NCBI RefSeq assembly: GCF_000316625.1
Contig: NC_019676.1
Coordinates: forward strand, 4,606,501 to 4,670,500
Source of the DNA: Nostoc sp. PCC 7107
GTDB lineage: Bacteria > Cyanobacteriota > Cyanobacteriia > Cyanobacteriales > Nostocaceae
Direction: 5' to 3'
Length of the DNA: 64,000 bases
Within the stretch, counting starts at the first letter, position 1, and every line of letters starts with the position of its first letter. The notes below the pieces were generated by a model. It saw only the letters and a program-made list of their open reading frames with translations. It ran no database searches and had not been told where the DNA came from. The position numbers and the translations under genes are program-made. Below, piece after piece: positions 26,397-35,584 of the stretch.

Positions 26397-27428
26397 ATGA
26401 TTAAAATCGCAGTTATTGGGGTTGGGCGTTGGGGCGTACATTTACTGCGGAATTTTTTAGCGCATCCCCAAGTTAATGTAGTGGCGGTGGTAGATCCCCA
26501 TACAGAAAGATTAACAGCAGTTAAGCAGCAATTTAATTTGGATGAAAGTGTATTATTAACAACTCAGTGGCAAGATTTAAAGGAAATCCCAGATTTGACA
26601 GCAGTGGCGATCGCCACGCCAGCCACAACTCACTATCCTTTAATTAAAGATGCTCTCCAGCAGGGATACCATGTTTTAGCCGAAAAGCCTTTAACTTTAG
26701 ACCCCAAAGAATGTGAGGAACTTTGCTATTTAGCAGAGTTACAGCAATTAATTTTGATGGTTGACCATACCTATTTATTTCACCCAGCAGTCACAGCCGG
26801 AAAAGCGGTAGTAACCGCTGGTAAATTAGGTGAATTACGTTATGGTTATGCTTCTCGCACTCACTTGGGGCCAGTCCGCCAAGATGTGGATGCACTCTGG
26901 GACTTAGCGATTCATGATATTGCGATTTTTAACAACTGGCTGGGTCAAATACCTGTAAAGGTGCAAGCAACGGGGACTATTTGGTTACAAACTCCAGAAA
27001 ACTCACCATCTGGTTTAGCAGATTTAGTTTGGGTAACGCTGACATACCCAAATAACTTTCAAGCATATATTCATCTGTGCTGGCTCAACCCTGATAAACA
27101 AAGACGATTAGCCGTTGTCGGTAGTCTGGGTAGTTTAATCTTTGATGAAATGTCTCCTGCTGCACCGTTAACTTTATTACATGGTGAGTTTGAACGCCAA
27201 GGAAATCAATTTATTCCTGTGAATCAAAGCCGCGAAGTAGTGGAATTACAATCAGGGGAACCATTACAACAAGTGTGCGATCGCTTTATTCAATCCATAC
27301 TCCATAATCAACCTCCAGTTGTATCATCAGGTTGGGTAGGTGCAGAGTTAGTCAAAATTTTAGCTGCTTTAACCACATCTCTCAATCAGGGTGGACAACC
27401 TGTTCTTTTAACAAGCCTAATCTGTTGA
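26397..27428 (+). CDS. Gfo/Idh/MocA family oxidoreductase
   Basis: A 343-residue NAD(P)-dependent sugar or cyclitol dehydrogenase-like enzyme. The N-terminal Rossmann motif is IAVIGVGRWGVHLLRNF (GxGxxG), followed by VAIATPATTHYPL and the EKP motif HVLAEKPLTL with the conserved Lys. The C-terminal alpha/beta domain includes DLAIHDIAIFNNWLG, which carries the usual catalytic HD. Family members include myo-inositol, glucose-fructose and UDP-sugar oxidoreductases; the substrate here is unknown. It is monocistronic and divergent from the DUF928-cyclase pair. Confidence 0.88.
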   Translation: MIKIAVIGVGRWGVHLLRNFLAHPQVNVVAVVDPHTERLTAVKQQFNLDESVLLTTQWQDLKEIPDLTAVAIATPATTHYPLIKDALQQGYHVLAEKPLTLDPKECEELCYLAELQQLILMVDHTYLFHPAVTAGKAVVTAGKLGELRYGYASRTHLGPVRQDVDALWDLAIHDIAIFNNWLGQIPVKVQATGTIWLQTPENSPSGLADLVWVTLTYPNNFQAYIHLCWLNPDKQRRLAVVGSLGSLIFDEMSPAAPLTLLHGEFERQGNQFIPVNQSREVVELQSGEPLQQVCDRFIQSILHNQPPVVSSGWVGAELVKILAALTTSLNQGGQPVLLTSLIC

Positions 27429-27710
27429 GGTACTTAATACATTTGCTAATAAAATTGAACTAACCTCTGCGTTAAAAAACATTATTCATGTACCTTACTT
27501 AACGGAGAATTGCTATATTGCAGGGAACGAGGTTGAAATGCTTTTTAGGCGAGTGTAGGGTTTAGGGGTATAAATGAGCAAAATCATGACAACCTTACAC
27601 CCAACCTCAACAATTAACTTGTGTGTCAGTCTTTTGTATTACTTCTGCGGGAATTGGTGAAGGCTGTAGAGACTCAGCTAGAGTAAATATATATAAATAC
27701 AAGTTTTCAA

Positions 27711-28196
27711 ATGACTATTTACTTTTATAAAGTTTGGCAACCTTACGGTTGTTTTTCTAACTTTTCTTCCCATCCTATCCAAATCCACGGTACTTATTGG
27801 TCAACAGTTGAGCATTATTATCAAGCCCAAAAGTTTGTCGGTAGCAAAGATGCCGCGATTATACCTGTGATTCATGCTGCGACTACACCAGAAGAGGCTG
27901 CTGCTTTAGGGCGCTGTAATTCACGCACACTGCGTTTAGATTGGGATGTAGTCAAGACTCAAGTTATGCGCGAGGCTGTACTCAAAAAATTTTTCACCCA
28001 TAGCGATATTCGAGAAGTTTTACTAGCCACAGGTGACGAGATGATTGTTGAGAATTCTCCCACAGACTATTTTTGGGGTTGTGGTACAGATAAAACTGGT
28101 AACAACCATCTTGGTAAAATTTTGATGAATGTGCGCGAAGAAATCCGCCGATTACGCCTTTACTCAGTAATTACTAGTGATTGTCTCACAGAATAG
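27711..28196 (+). CDS. NADAR/YbiA-like family protein (DUF1768)
   Basis: A 161-residue protein with the family signature CFSNFSSHPIQIHGTYWSTVEHYYQAQKF, ALGRCN and the C-terminal NHLGKILMNVREE. Known members hydrolyse N-glycosidic bonds: YbiA-like proteins act on toxic intermediates of riboflavin biosynthesis and others act on NAD/ADP-ribose derivatives. The conserved Glu in the VEHYYQ segment is present. No riboflavin gene is near. A GGGAATG-CTGA-CATTCCC hairpin lies just after the stop. ADP-ribose-linked members occur in NAD-based defence, but nothing here shows that for this one. Confidence 0.85.
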   Translation: MTIYFYKVWQPYGCFSNFSSHPIQIHGTYWSTVEHYYQAQKFVGSKDAAIIPVIHAATTPEEAAALGRCNSRTLRLDWDVVKTQVMREAVLKKFFTHSDIREVLLATGDEMIVENSPTDYFWGCGTDKTGNNHLGKILMNVREEIRRLRLYSVITSDCLTE

Positions 28197-28523
28197 CTAC
28201 ATATAAAAAAATAGCGGTACTGATACGGGAATGCTGACATTCCCTAAACTCAAAAAATTTAGCAATTGTTTCAATATATTTACTTAATTTGTTTGCATAA
28301 AAATAAAAAAATTATAAAAATCTCTTAAAATCATAGAAAAAATTTTGGAATTTGACGATTTGCATAATATCACCGAATACAGCATTCGGTAGTAAGTATA
28401 AAATTAGTTGATAATTAATATTTTCTCTTTAGTTATTAAACGTTAAAGATAGAAATGGCGGCTCAGGTTTGGCGACATTTTTCTAAGATTGTTTAATTAT
28501 TTTTTTATTAGGTTTACTAGGCA
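28197..28523. other. 327-bp AT-rich gap with two small hairpins
   Basis: A hairpin GGGAATG/CATTCCC (28227-28244) follows the NADAR stop and may act as its terminator, although no T-run follows. A second dyad, ACCGAAT-ACAGC-ATTCGGT (28372-28390), lies about 135 bp upstream of the GAF kinase and could be an operator. No ORF was found. Confidence 0.45.
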
Positions 28524-31307
28524 ATGGAATATACTGATAACCCAAGCGGTTCGCAGCCTTCTTTTCAGCAAGAAGGCTTATTACACCGGATAATTAACCG
28601 GATCAGGCGATCGCTGGAACTGCCAGATATTTTAACAGCCACCGTTGCCGAAATTCGTTTGTTTTTAGCTACAGACCGAGTTATGGTGTATCGGTTTGAG
28701 GCTGATGGTAGTGGTGAGGTGATTGCTGAATCTATTGATGGCCAGAGTTTACCATCCCTGCTAGGGTTGCACTTTCCGGCGACAGATATTCCCACAGAAA
28801 GCAGAAACAGGCTGCTGTTAGAACGGCAACGTGTAATTGTCGATGTATCTAGTAGCAAAGTTGGGTTATCGTCACTACAGTCAAACGACACAGAAGAACT
28901 CTTAGAAAGTGACAATATCCACTATCGACAAGTACATCCCTGCCACATTCAATATCTCACAGTAATGGGAGTACAGTCTTCCCTCGTGGTGCCAATTTTA
29001 CATAACGAAATCCAAGGGGAATCACTAAAACCTTCACTGTGGGGATTATTGGCTGTTCACCACAGTCAACCACGAGAAATTTTGCCAGTAGAATTGACTT
29101 TAGTCCAGCAAGTTGTAGATCAAGTTGCGATCGCTATTGCCCAAAGTAATCTGTATACCCAAACTCTAGCAAGACAAAAGCGAGAAGAGACAATTAATCG
29201 CGTGACTACCCTGCTGCATAAATTACCAAAGCTTGAATTACAGGACGCTTTAGAAGCAACTATCACAGCCTTAGATGGCATAGGCGGTAGACTTTACATT
29301 GAGCCAACGGCAGAAATTTACACCTATGGCGATCAACCAAAAATGCCATTAGAGTTAGAAACTAGCATCATCGAACAACATCCTGTCTGGCAAAAATGGA
29401 TGGATGAATGCAAACAAGGTCAAATTTGGGTGACAAATAACCTTTATAATGAAGCACATTTGCGTGTGTTAGCATTTGCATTTCGGTTAACCCAAATTCG
29501 AGGTATGTTAGTCATGCCTTTGCAATACCGAGAGCAATTTATTGGTGTGTTAAGTGTTTTTCGCCCAGAATTCAACACGGAAATATTATGGGCTGGACAA
29601 CGTGAGCAAAATTCTCAACAACAGTTACCACAAATTTCTTTTGATGTGTGGCGAGAAGAAAGAACCGGGCAAGCCATTGCGTGGACAGATGATGAAATTT
29701 CTTTAGCACAGGCTTTATCTTCTAGCTTTTCTATTGCTATTCAGCAGCAACAAATGTACCAAGAAGTACAAATGCTCAATGCTAACTTAGAAGTGCGAGT
29801 AAAAGATAAAACTGCGGAGTTAGAAAAATCATTATCGTTTACTAAAGTAATCAAACAAGTTTCTGAGCAAATTCGCCGTTCATTAGACTTAAAAACTACA
29901 TTACAAACTATTGTCCATGAAGTGCGATCGCTGCTTAATTCTGATAGAGTCATCATTTATCAAAAAAATGGCGCATCTGATGGTGAAGTTATTGTTGAAG
30001 AAATCAATGGTAATTGGTTATCAACTTTGGGAATTAAAACACCAGAAGGCTGTCTCCCTGATGAATCTGATCGTTTTTTTTCTCAGGGTAAAGTTAAAGC
30101 AATTAATAATGTCTCTACATATTCTTTAAGTGCTTGTCACCAAAAATTTTTGCAGAGTCTGCAAGTACAAGCTAATTTAACTGTTCCCATCAATATAGGT
30201 TCGCAACTTTGGGGTTTACTAATTGTGCATCAGTGTGCAACTCCCAGAAATTGGCAAGATACAGAAATTAATTTAATCCAACAGTTAGCAGATCAAGCTG
30301 CGATCGCTATTCAGCAAGCTCAACTTTATGAGCAAAGTTGTGCCGCTGAAACTGAAGCTAGAGCTAAAGCTACACAATTAGAACAAGCTTTGTTAGAACT
30401 TCAAGCAGCACAAACCCAATTAATTCAAACGGAAAAAATGTCTAGTTTGGGACAGCTAGTTGCAGGTGTCGCCCATGAAATTAACAACCCAGTTAATTTT
30501 ATCTACGGTAATTTACACTATGCAAGTAAGTACACTCAAGATTTATTAAAAATAATCGACCTTTACCAATTACACTATCCCCAACCGCATCATGAAATTA
30601 GCTCCACAGCCAAAGCTATTGATTTAGAATTTTTAGCTGAAGATTTACCAAAAATGATTTCTTCTATGCAAGTTGGAGCCGAGCGTATTCGCTCAATTGT
30701 CTTATCTTTACGTAATTTTTCCCGCTTAGATGAGGCAGAAAATAAACCAGTTGATTTACATGAAGGCATAGATAATACTCTCTTAATTTTGCAACACCGC
30801 TTGAAAGCAAGTGTTTATTTTACTGGCATAGATATCATCAAAGACTATAGTGATTTACCATTGATAGAATGCTATGCAGGACAAATAAATCAAGTCTTTA
30901 TGAACATTCTTACTAACGCCATTGATGCTTTAGAAAATCAAGGGGACTTAGCACAAAAAAAATCTCTGCTCCCTAAGCCTCAGATTTCGATTTCTACCAG
31001 ATTATCAACAGACAGATCACGTGTATTAATTCGCATTGCTGATAATGGGCCAGGAATGACGGAAGACGTGAGGAGACGCATTTTTGATCCATTTTTTACC
31101 ACCAAATCCGTAGGTAAAGGTACAGGGTTGGGACTAGCGATTAGTTACCAGATTATTGTCGATAAACATGGTGGGATGATGGACTGTATCTCCGAATTAG
31201 GTAAGGGAACAGAGTTTTGGATAGAGATTCCTATTAAATTGTTACGCAAACTTAATATTGAAGACCAACAGGAAGTAGAAAATGCTCTAGAAATAGACTT
31301 ACAATAG
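28524..31307 (+). CDS. Three-GAF sensor histidine kinase, possible bilin-binding photoreceptor
   Basis: A 927-residue soluble kinase. GAF1 (about 30-215) resembles phytochrome/cyanobacteriochrome GAF domains: DRVMVYRF, a DIP motif (FPATDIP) and Cys140-His141 in [22 protein letters not shown] degenerate GAF covers about 220-400. The last GAF (about 450-620) carries Cys538-His539 in [10 protein letters not shown] followed by VQANLTVPI, also cyanobacteriochrome-like. A coiled coil (about 610-640) leads to HisKA with His651 (AHEINNP) and HATPase_c with [21 protein letters not shown] and GTGLGLAIS. Cys-His is the canonical bilin attachment pair, so light sensing is plausible but unproven; the usual DWSG is DGSG in GAF1. 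No response regulator is adjacent. Confidence 0.92.
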   Translation: MEYTDNPSGSQPSFQQEGLLHRIINRIRRSLELPDILTATVAEIRLFLATDRVMVYRFEADGSGEVIAESIDGQSLPSLLGLHFPATDIPTESRNRLLLERQRVIVDVSSSKVGLSSLQSNDTEELLESDNIHYRQVHPCHIQYLTVMGVQSSLVVPILHNEIQGESLKPSLWGLLAVHHSQPREILPVELTLVQQVVDQVAIAIAQSNLYTQTLARQKREETINRVTTLLHKLPKLELQDALEATITALDGIGGRLYIEPTAEIYTYGDQPKMPLELETSIIEQHPVWQKWMDECKQGQIWVTNNLYNEAHLRVLAFAFRLTQIRGMLVMPLQYREQFIGVLSVFRPEFNTEILWAGQREQNSQQQLPQISFDVWREERTGQAIAWTDDEISLAQALSSSFSIAIQQQQMYQEVQMLNANLEVRVKDKTAELEKSLSFTKVIKQVSEQIRRSLDLKTTLQTIVHEVRSLLNSDRVIIYQKNGASDGEVIVEEINGNWLSTLGIKTPEGCLPDESDRFFSQGKVKAINNVSTYSLSACHQKFLQSLQVQANLTVPINIGSQLWGLLIVHQCATPRNWQDTEINLIQQLADQAAIAIQQAQLYEQSCAAETEARAKATQLEQALLELQAAQTQLIQTEKMSSLGQLVAGVAHEINNPVNFIYGNLHYASKYTQDLLKIIDLYQLHYPQPHHEISSTAKAIDLEFLAEDLPKMISSMQVGAERIRSIVLSLRNFSRLDEAENKPVDLHEGIDNTLLILQHRLKASVYFTGIDIIKDYSDLPLIECYAGQINQVFMNILTNAIDALENQGDLAQKKSLLPKPQISISTRLSTDRSRVLIRIADNGPGMTEDVRRRIFDPFFTTKSVGKGTGLGLAISYQIIVDKHGGMMDCISELGKGTEFWIEIPIKLLRKLNIEDQQEVENALEIDLQ

Positions 31308-31747
31308 TGGACTTATTTTTCCGGCGTTGCTGATTGAGGGGATGATTTTTGTCTCACGCAAAGGCAAGGCAGCGCGTTGGGCGGGTTTCCCGACTTGTTC
31401 GCGTAGCGTCTCCGATTAGGAGAAGCGACTGCCGCGCAAAGGCGCAAAGAGCAAGAGTTTGAAAATTAGAATTTTATGATTTCATCCCGCATTTATGCAA
31501 TGCCATTTTTCCTATTCAATAAATGATATTTTCTCAAATGTTGAGAATCAGGAGGCGCTGTAAACTGGGTTTCATTGCTTGTTTTAAGTGGTGAAATAGA
31601 TTAAATCCCTGGCTAGAATAAACAAGAGGAAGAAATAATCGAAGTTAGTAAATGCTTGGGTGTTGTTGTGTTTAGAGAAATCAGTGTAAGCTTGTATCAA
31701 GTTCAATAAACAGTTAAATAATCACCAGATAGTGAAAATAGCGCCTT
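31308..31747. other. 440-bp gap holding a complete MITE-like repeat
   Basis: The first 200 bp are the family B element at 31323-31504 with its target duplications. The remaining 240 bp are AT-rich leader DNA of the next gene with no ORF or recognisable RNA. Confidence 0.6.
31323..31504. mobile_element. 182-bp MITE-like element, family B, with 8-bp target duplication
   Basis: Termini GGCGTTGC and GCAATGCC (inverted, one mismatch), with further partial pairing GGGGATGA / TTCATCCC. It is flanked on both sides by ATTTTTCC (31315-31322 and 31505-31512). Its middle contains a second short dispersed repeat (GCGTAGCGTCTCC ... GGAGAAGCGACTGC, about 31400-31434), so it is itself composite. Confidence 0.88.
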
Positions 31748-32518
31748 ATGTCAATTATTGCGCTCAGAGCATGGTATGTTCAGGATTATGAACCGATCGC
31801 CCAATTAGAAAAACGCCCGCCAGACATTCGTCTTAGTAAAAAAAGTCTATTGCGATCGGCGTTACGTGCAGATTTTTTAGAAGATAGCGATATAGTGAAA
31901 AAATCTGTTTGGTTTGAGCGTTATCTGGAAGGAGAAAATATTGAATTTTATGTTGAAGGTAGTGGTGGTTATTGTGTAGCTAATATTGACTTGATCAGTC
32001 ATGAAATTTATTTCACCAAACAAGCATTATTAGCCCAATTAGACCCAACTATTTTTTTATGCTATCAAACTGAGTATGGCGCAGCAAGTGATGCCCTGCG
32101 AGAGGGATTGCAAAAAAGCTTAGAAATTTTGAATATGCGATCGCGCCTGCCTTTAACATTGGTAGAATCTTATAGACCAAGCGATGGAACTCTGCGGTTA
32201 AATCGAACTATGATGCGAAAAATCCGTAAGAGTCTGTTGTTTATTGCTGACACTACACCTATAGCCAGCATCGATGGTAAAGAAAATCAGCAATTAATTC
32301 CTAGTCCCAATGTTTGCATAGAAATTGGTTATGCAATCCAAAGTAAACGCTCGGAACAAATTTTGTTAGCACAGATGCAGCGCCCAGAGTTAGAAGGTAA
32401 AATTCCTTTTGACTTACCTACGCAACAGATTCTGCAATTTAAAAATAGTACAGAACTCAATAAAATGCTCATCAAAGCATTAGAAATTCAGTTAGCACGG
32501 TTTAAGCTATTTTATTGA
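31748..32518 (+). CDS. Unknown protein with a TIR-like/nucleotide-binding C-terminal half
   Basis: A 256-residue protein not assigned to a named family with certainty. No signal peptide or membrane segment. The N-terminal half (about 1-95) has no motif I recognise. The second half, from about 97, has the order expected of TIR_2/STALD-type nucleotide-binding folds: a strand-like TIFLCYQTEY, then KSLLFIADTTP, then PNVCIEIGYAIQSKRSEQILLA with Glu192 at the position of the catalytic Glu of TIR NADases, then IPFDLPTQQILQF and a C-terminal helix. The gene is convergent with and overlaps by 12 bp the glycosyltransferase. TIR-like function is inference from this pattern; a deoxyribosyltransferase-like fold is the main alternative. 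Confidence 0.55.
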   Translation: MSIIALRAWYVQDYEPIAQLEKRPPDIRLSKKSLLRSALRADFLEDSDIVKKSVWFERYLEGENIEFYVEGSGGYCVANIDLISHEIYFTKQALLAQLDPTIFLCYQTEYGAASDALREGLQKSLEILNMRSRLPLTLVESYRPSDGTLRLNRTMMRKIRKSLLFIADTTPIASIDGKENQQLIPSPNVCIEIGYAIQSKRSEQILLAQMQRPELEGKIPFDLPTQQILQFKNSTELNKMLIKALEIQLARFKLFY

Positions 32519-33547
32519 AGTTCTCTCTATATCTACAATTAGCTCTCGACTTTCTGTTGTATTGAAATTGCTATACTGCACAAATTCACTCTGCAAATCT
32601 ATATTATCAGCAACTTCAAATGATTGCCTAAAATTATCAGCCTGTTTTGCTTCTATCCTGCGCTTAATTAATGCCCTAATCGGCACATCAACTATTATAT
32701 TAAATAAATATTTACTGGCAATTAAAAGCTTTCCATCTCTAAGAAGAAGCAGTATTTGATGAAATGAATGAACTGCTTCTCTGTAATAGTGCTGATAGTA
32801 GTCTTCTTCAATTTTATGTTTCAAGATAATACAGTAAATAGTATATTGAATCCCAATTAACAAAGACTGATAATACTTCAAAATAGAACCATATTTAGCT
32901 TTTTCATAAAGATAATTGAGGTCTCCTCCTAACCCTCGCCATGCTCTATTTTTAGCAGGAGCTTGGTAATGATTTGCCTTGGCTGTGGGAATTTTAATAA
33001 TTTTTCCTGGTTCGCGTTGCACTCTTCGAGCAAATTCATGCTCCTCGCAACAATAAGTTTTGAAATATCGAATATTAGTATCAAACCGAAAATGCTTGGC
33101 AACTATACGTCTTAGAGAAAATAGGCTACCAGAGCCAAAAGTGAGTTCATTGCTATCACATGAACTATGGCATTGATATACTCCTCCCCAACCAAATAAA
33201 ACTTCAGCATCTTGCAGATATGCTTTAACAATTTCATCTAAACAGTCAGGAAAAATACTAACATCATCATCACAAAATACAATAATCTCTCCTTGGGATT
33301 GTTTTAAAATTCGATTTCTTGAATAACAAATGCCTCGATTTTTTTTATTACGAAAAAACTGTAATCTCTTTAACTTTTTTTTGTACTCATGCAATACATC
33401 TTGAGTTTGATCAGATGAGCAATCATCAATAACAATAATTTCATAGTTGGAATATGTCAGCATTTCTAATGCAGCAAGACAGTGCTGATGCAAACTTGCG
33501 GCTCTGTTGTATGTCGAAATTCCAAGCGTTACTAATGGTTGAGACAT
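32507..33547 (-). CDS. Family 2 glycosyltransferase
   Basis: A 346-residue GT-A fold enzyme from the ATG at 33547 (MSQPLVTLGISTYNRA). The GTG nine codons upstream is less likely. The donor-binding motifs are complete: STYNRAASL, IIVIDDCSSDQT, NRGICYSRN and the DxD-like FCDDDVSIFPD, then an acceptor region with EHEFARRVQREPGK (ED-like motif). A hydrophobic stretch after about residue 230 suggests membrane association. GT2 enzymes build polysaccharide, glycolipid or glycan chains; donor and acceptor are unknown. It stands alone rather than in a polysaccharide cluster, and its stop overlaps the end of the TIR-like gene. Confidence 0.88.
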   Translation of the reverse strand: MSQPLVTLGISTYNRAASLHQHCLAALEMLTYSNYEIIVIDDCSSDQTQDVLHEYKKKLKRLQFFRNKKNRGICYSRNRILKQSQGEIIVFCDDDVSIFPDCLDEIVKAYLQDAEVLFGWGGVYQCHSSCDSNELTFGSGSLFSLRRIVAKHFRFDTNIRYFKTYCCEEHEFARRVQREPGKIIKIPTAKANHYQAPAKNRAWRGLGGDLNYLYEKAKYGSILKYYQSLLIGIQYTIYCIILKHKIEEDYYQHYYREAVHSFHQILLLLRDGKLLIASKYLFNIIVDVPIRALIKRRIEAKQADNFRQSFEVADNIDLQSEFVQYSNFNTTESRELIVDIERTSIK

Positions 33548-33661
33548 ATCCACTTCTGTGTATTTTGAAATCACAAAAAATTGCCAATAGAGGTATTATC
33601 AACATCATAATAAACGCCTCTGAAACAAATAGCTGGAAATTCTGGCTAATTCCAGCGCTGG

Positions 33662-34684
33662 CTAACCTACTCCAATAGTTTCACGATTGTGTGGCTTTAA
33701 CATAAATGCCATATCAGGGCCACTCGGCACAATCCCACCAGGATTAAGTGGGAAAAGATTACCATAATAATCTTGCTTGACACTTTCTAAATCACAAGTG
33801 CCTGCAACACTTGGTAACTGATATAATTCGCGCAAGTAGGCTCCTAAATTGGGATAGTCTTGAATGCGGCGACGGTTACACTTGAACAACCCATAATACA
33901 CAATGTCAAACCGAAACAGTGTGGTGAATAAACGTACATCTGCTAAGGTAACGTGGTTGCCACAAAGATATCGGCTGGTATTTAAGGCTGCATCAATTTC
34001 ATCAAGAGTGGTGAACAGTTCATCACAAACTTGGTTGTAGGCTGCTTGAGTTTGGGCAAAGCCGCAACGATAAACACCATTGTTCACACTTGTGTAAATC
34101 TTTTGGTTCCACCAGTCTATTTTCTCTTTTAGTTCTGCTGGGTAGAGATTCAATGTGGGATTTGTCGCAAACTCATTAAATTCTGAGTTCAGTATGACAA
34201 TAATTTCGGCACTTTCGTTATTGACAATGGTTTTGGTTTGTTTGTCCCATAACACGGGAACTGTACTGCGCCCAGTGTAACCCGGTTGGGCAAGCTGATA
34301 CAATTCAGCCAGAGTTTGACAACCTTCGTCTTCGCTGGTAAATACCCAACCTCCAGACTCCGCAGAAGGTTCAACCGTGGTGACTGAGATAACATCTTCT
34401 AGCCCTTTGAGCGCCCTGACAACTAGTGTGCGGTGCGCCCAAGGACAACCTAAACCAACATAAAGTTTGTAACGTCCCGCAGCTGGTTGATAAATATTTC
34501 CTTCCGCTGAACTAACAACATTTCTAAACTGGCTGTCGGGACGAATATATTCTCCTGATTTATTGCGAGGGGCGAGTCGGGACATCATAATCTGCCAAAG
34601 AGTTGTCCAGACAAATTTACCCAAACCGATGATGAGCTTTGGCGGCAAAGATTTGCCTTTTTTTGGAGTTTTTGTGTCAGTCAT
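33662..34684 (-). CDS. Glutathionyl-hydroquinone reductase (Xi/omega-like GST)
   Basis: Reduces glutathionyl-quinone adducts using glutathione. About 340 residues from the ATG at 34684; a TTG upstream would add 11. The catalytic motif is VGLGCPWAHR with the nucleophilic Cys. Family features are STVPVLWDKQTKTIVNNESAEI (glutathione-binding ESA), then the helical C-terminal domain YLCGNHVTLADVRLFTTLFRFD and the terminal NPGGIVPSGP. The length matches the 320-350 residue bacterial enzymes. An N-terminal hydrophobic/basic stretch (PPKLIIGLGKFVWTTLWQIMM) is unusual and may be a peripheral membrane helix. Substrate in a cyanobacterium could be quinone adducts formed in oxidative stress. Confidence 0.92.
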   Translation of the reverse strand: MTDTKTPKKGKSLPPKLIIGLGKFVWTTLWQIMMSRLAPRNKSGEYIRPDSQFRNVVSSAEGNIYQPAAGRYKLYVGLGCPWAHRTLVVRALKGLEDVISVTTVEPSAESGGWVFTSEDEGCQTLAELYQLAQPGYTGRSTVPVLWDKQTKTIVNNESAEIIVILNSEFNEFATNPTLNLYPAELKEKIDWWNQKIYTSVNNGVYRCGFAQTQAAYNQVCDELFTTLDEIDAALNTSRYLCGNHVTLADVRLFTTLFRFDIVYYGLFKCNRRRIQDYPNLGAYLRELYQLPSVAGTCDLESVKQDYYGNLFPLNPGGIVPSGPDMAFMLKPHNRETIGVG

Positions 34685-34742
34685 AGTTGAGAAGGAAGCA
34701 AATGCACTTATGCTCAATTACAACTCTATTGTCGCGGAAAAT

Positions 34743-35417
34743 TTAATTATCATCTTCAGTGCAGACTAATTGTCCTTGTTTATATGCTTGCCTGAGAGCG
34801 ATCGCTTCTGCCACAATATGCTGGGCGCTCAATCCTTCTTCATCCATCATGCGTTGCAAAGTCACACCAGTCTGTTCTGAAGATTCATGAATTGGCGGAA
34901 TTTGACAATATCTCCCCCCATTTTTTGTCCGTCGCCAAATACTAGGTTTTTCCGATTTAGTTGTTTTAGGGGTACGCTGCTGTTTAATTAAAAAACGCAC
35001 ACTCTCTTGATTGATAATGCTTAAATCCAGTAACCGATTGATGACTTGTTGGTACTTTTTGCTATTTTCTGCCAACTGATATATGGTTCTTGGCTCAACT
35101 TGGGCGACATCTTGAGGTGAAAACTTCGCAAATGCTGCTGCTATCTTGAGATAGCGCTTTTCTTCACCTTGCCAACCATGATCTAAAAGTAGCTGTTTAT
35201 AGTCTTGTAAAGACAACTGTATTTTTTGTTCTGCTAACCAAAAGGCATGATGCAATATTGCCTTAGTAACATCAGTGAGCCTTTGAAAAGCTAAACTGTC
35301 GATTTTATCATTCTTTGGGTGATTAGCTTTGTGTTCAGAAGATTGCTCAAACTTCGATTTAGTGATGGTTTGAGAATTCACTTGGGTTGCAACTATACCC
35401 TGTAATGGTGTCATCAT
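34743..35417 (-). CDS. Hypothetical protein, 224 aa
   Basis: No family recognised. The protein starts MMTPLQGIVATQVNSQ with a polar, probably disordered first 40 residues. Residues about 45-150 are predicted helical (LTDVTKAILHHAFWLAEQKIQLSLQDYKQLLLD), followed by a Lys/Thr-rich linker and a C-terminal segment with WRRTKNGGRYCQIPPI. No membrane segment and no enzyme signature. Codon use resembles its neighbours. A possible DNA- or protein-binding role is only suggested by the basic linker. It lies upstream of the glutathionyl reductase on the same strand (58 bp) and downstream of the SprT-like gene, behind a terminator. Confidence 0.55.
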   Translation of the reverse strand: MMTPLQGIVATQVNSQTITKSKFEQSSEHKANHPKNDKIDSLAFQRLTDVTKAILHHAFWLAEQKIQLSLQDYKQLLLDHGWQGEEKRYLKIAAAFAKFSPQDVAQVEPRTIYQLAENSKKYQQVINRLLDLSIINQESVRFLIKQQRTPKTTKSEKPSIWRRTKNGGRYCQIPPIHESSEQTGVTLQRMMDEEGLSAQHIVAEAIALRQAYKQGQLVCTEDDN

Positions 35418-35500
35418 AGTTATTGATATCGTTTAAACTTCGCGTCAGCAACGCATCGCTCAGAGGTCTATCGCTAGAACAATTGTACTACTAGAATCTC

Positions 35501-35534
35501 CATAAAAAACCCCAAACATACTTAATTTTGGGGT
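35501..35534 (-). terminator. Rho-independent terminator of the SprT-like gene
   Basis: Read on the minus strand, ACCCCAAA pairs with TTTGGGGT and is followed directly by TTTTTTAT. It lies about 50-85 bp beyond the stop of the SprT-like gene, a textbook intrinsic terminator. Confidence 0.85.
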
Positions 35535-35584
35535 AAAGCTGTGGAACCTTGATAGGGTGGGATTTTTCCGGCGAAAGTTCTTTA

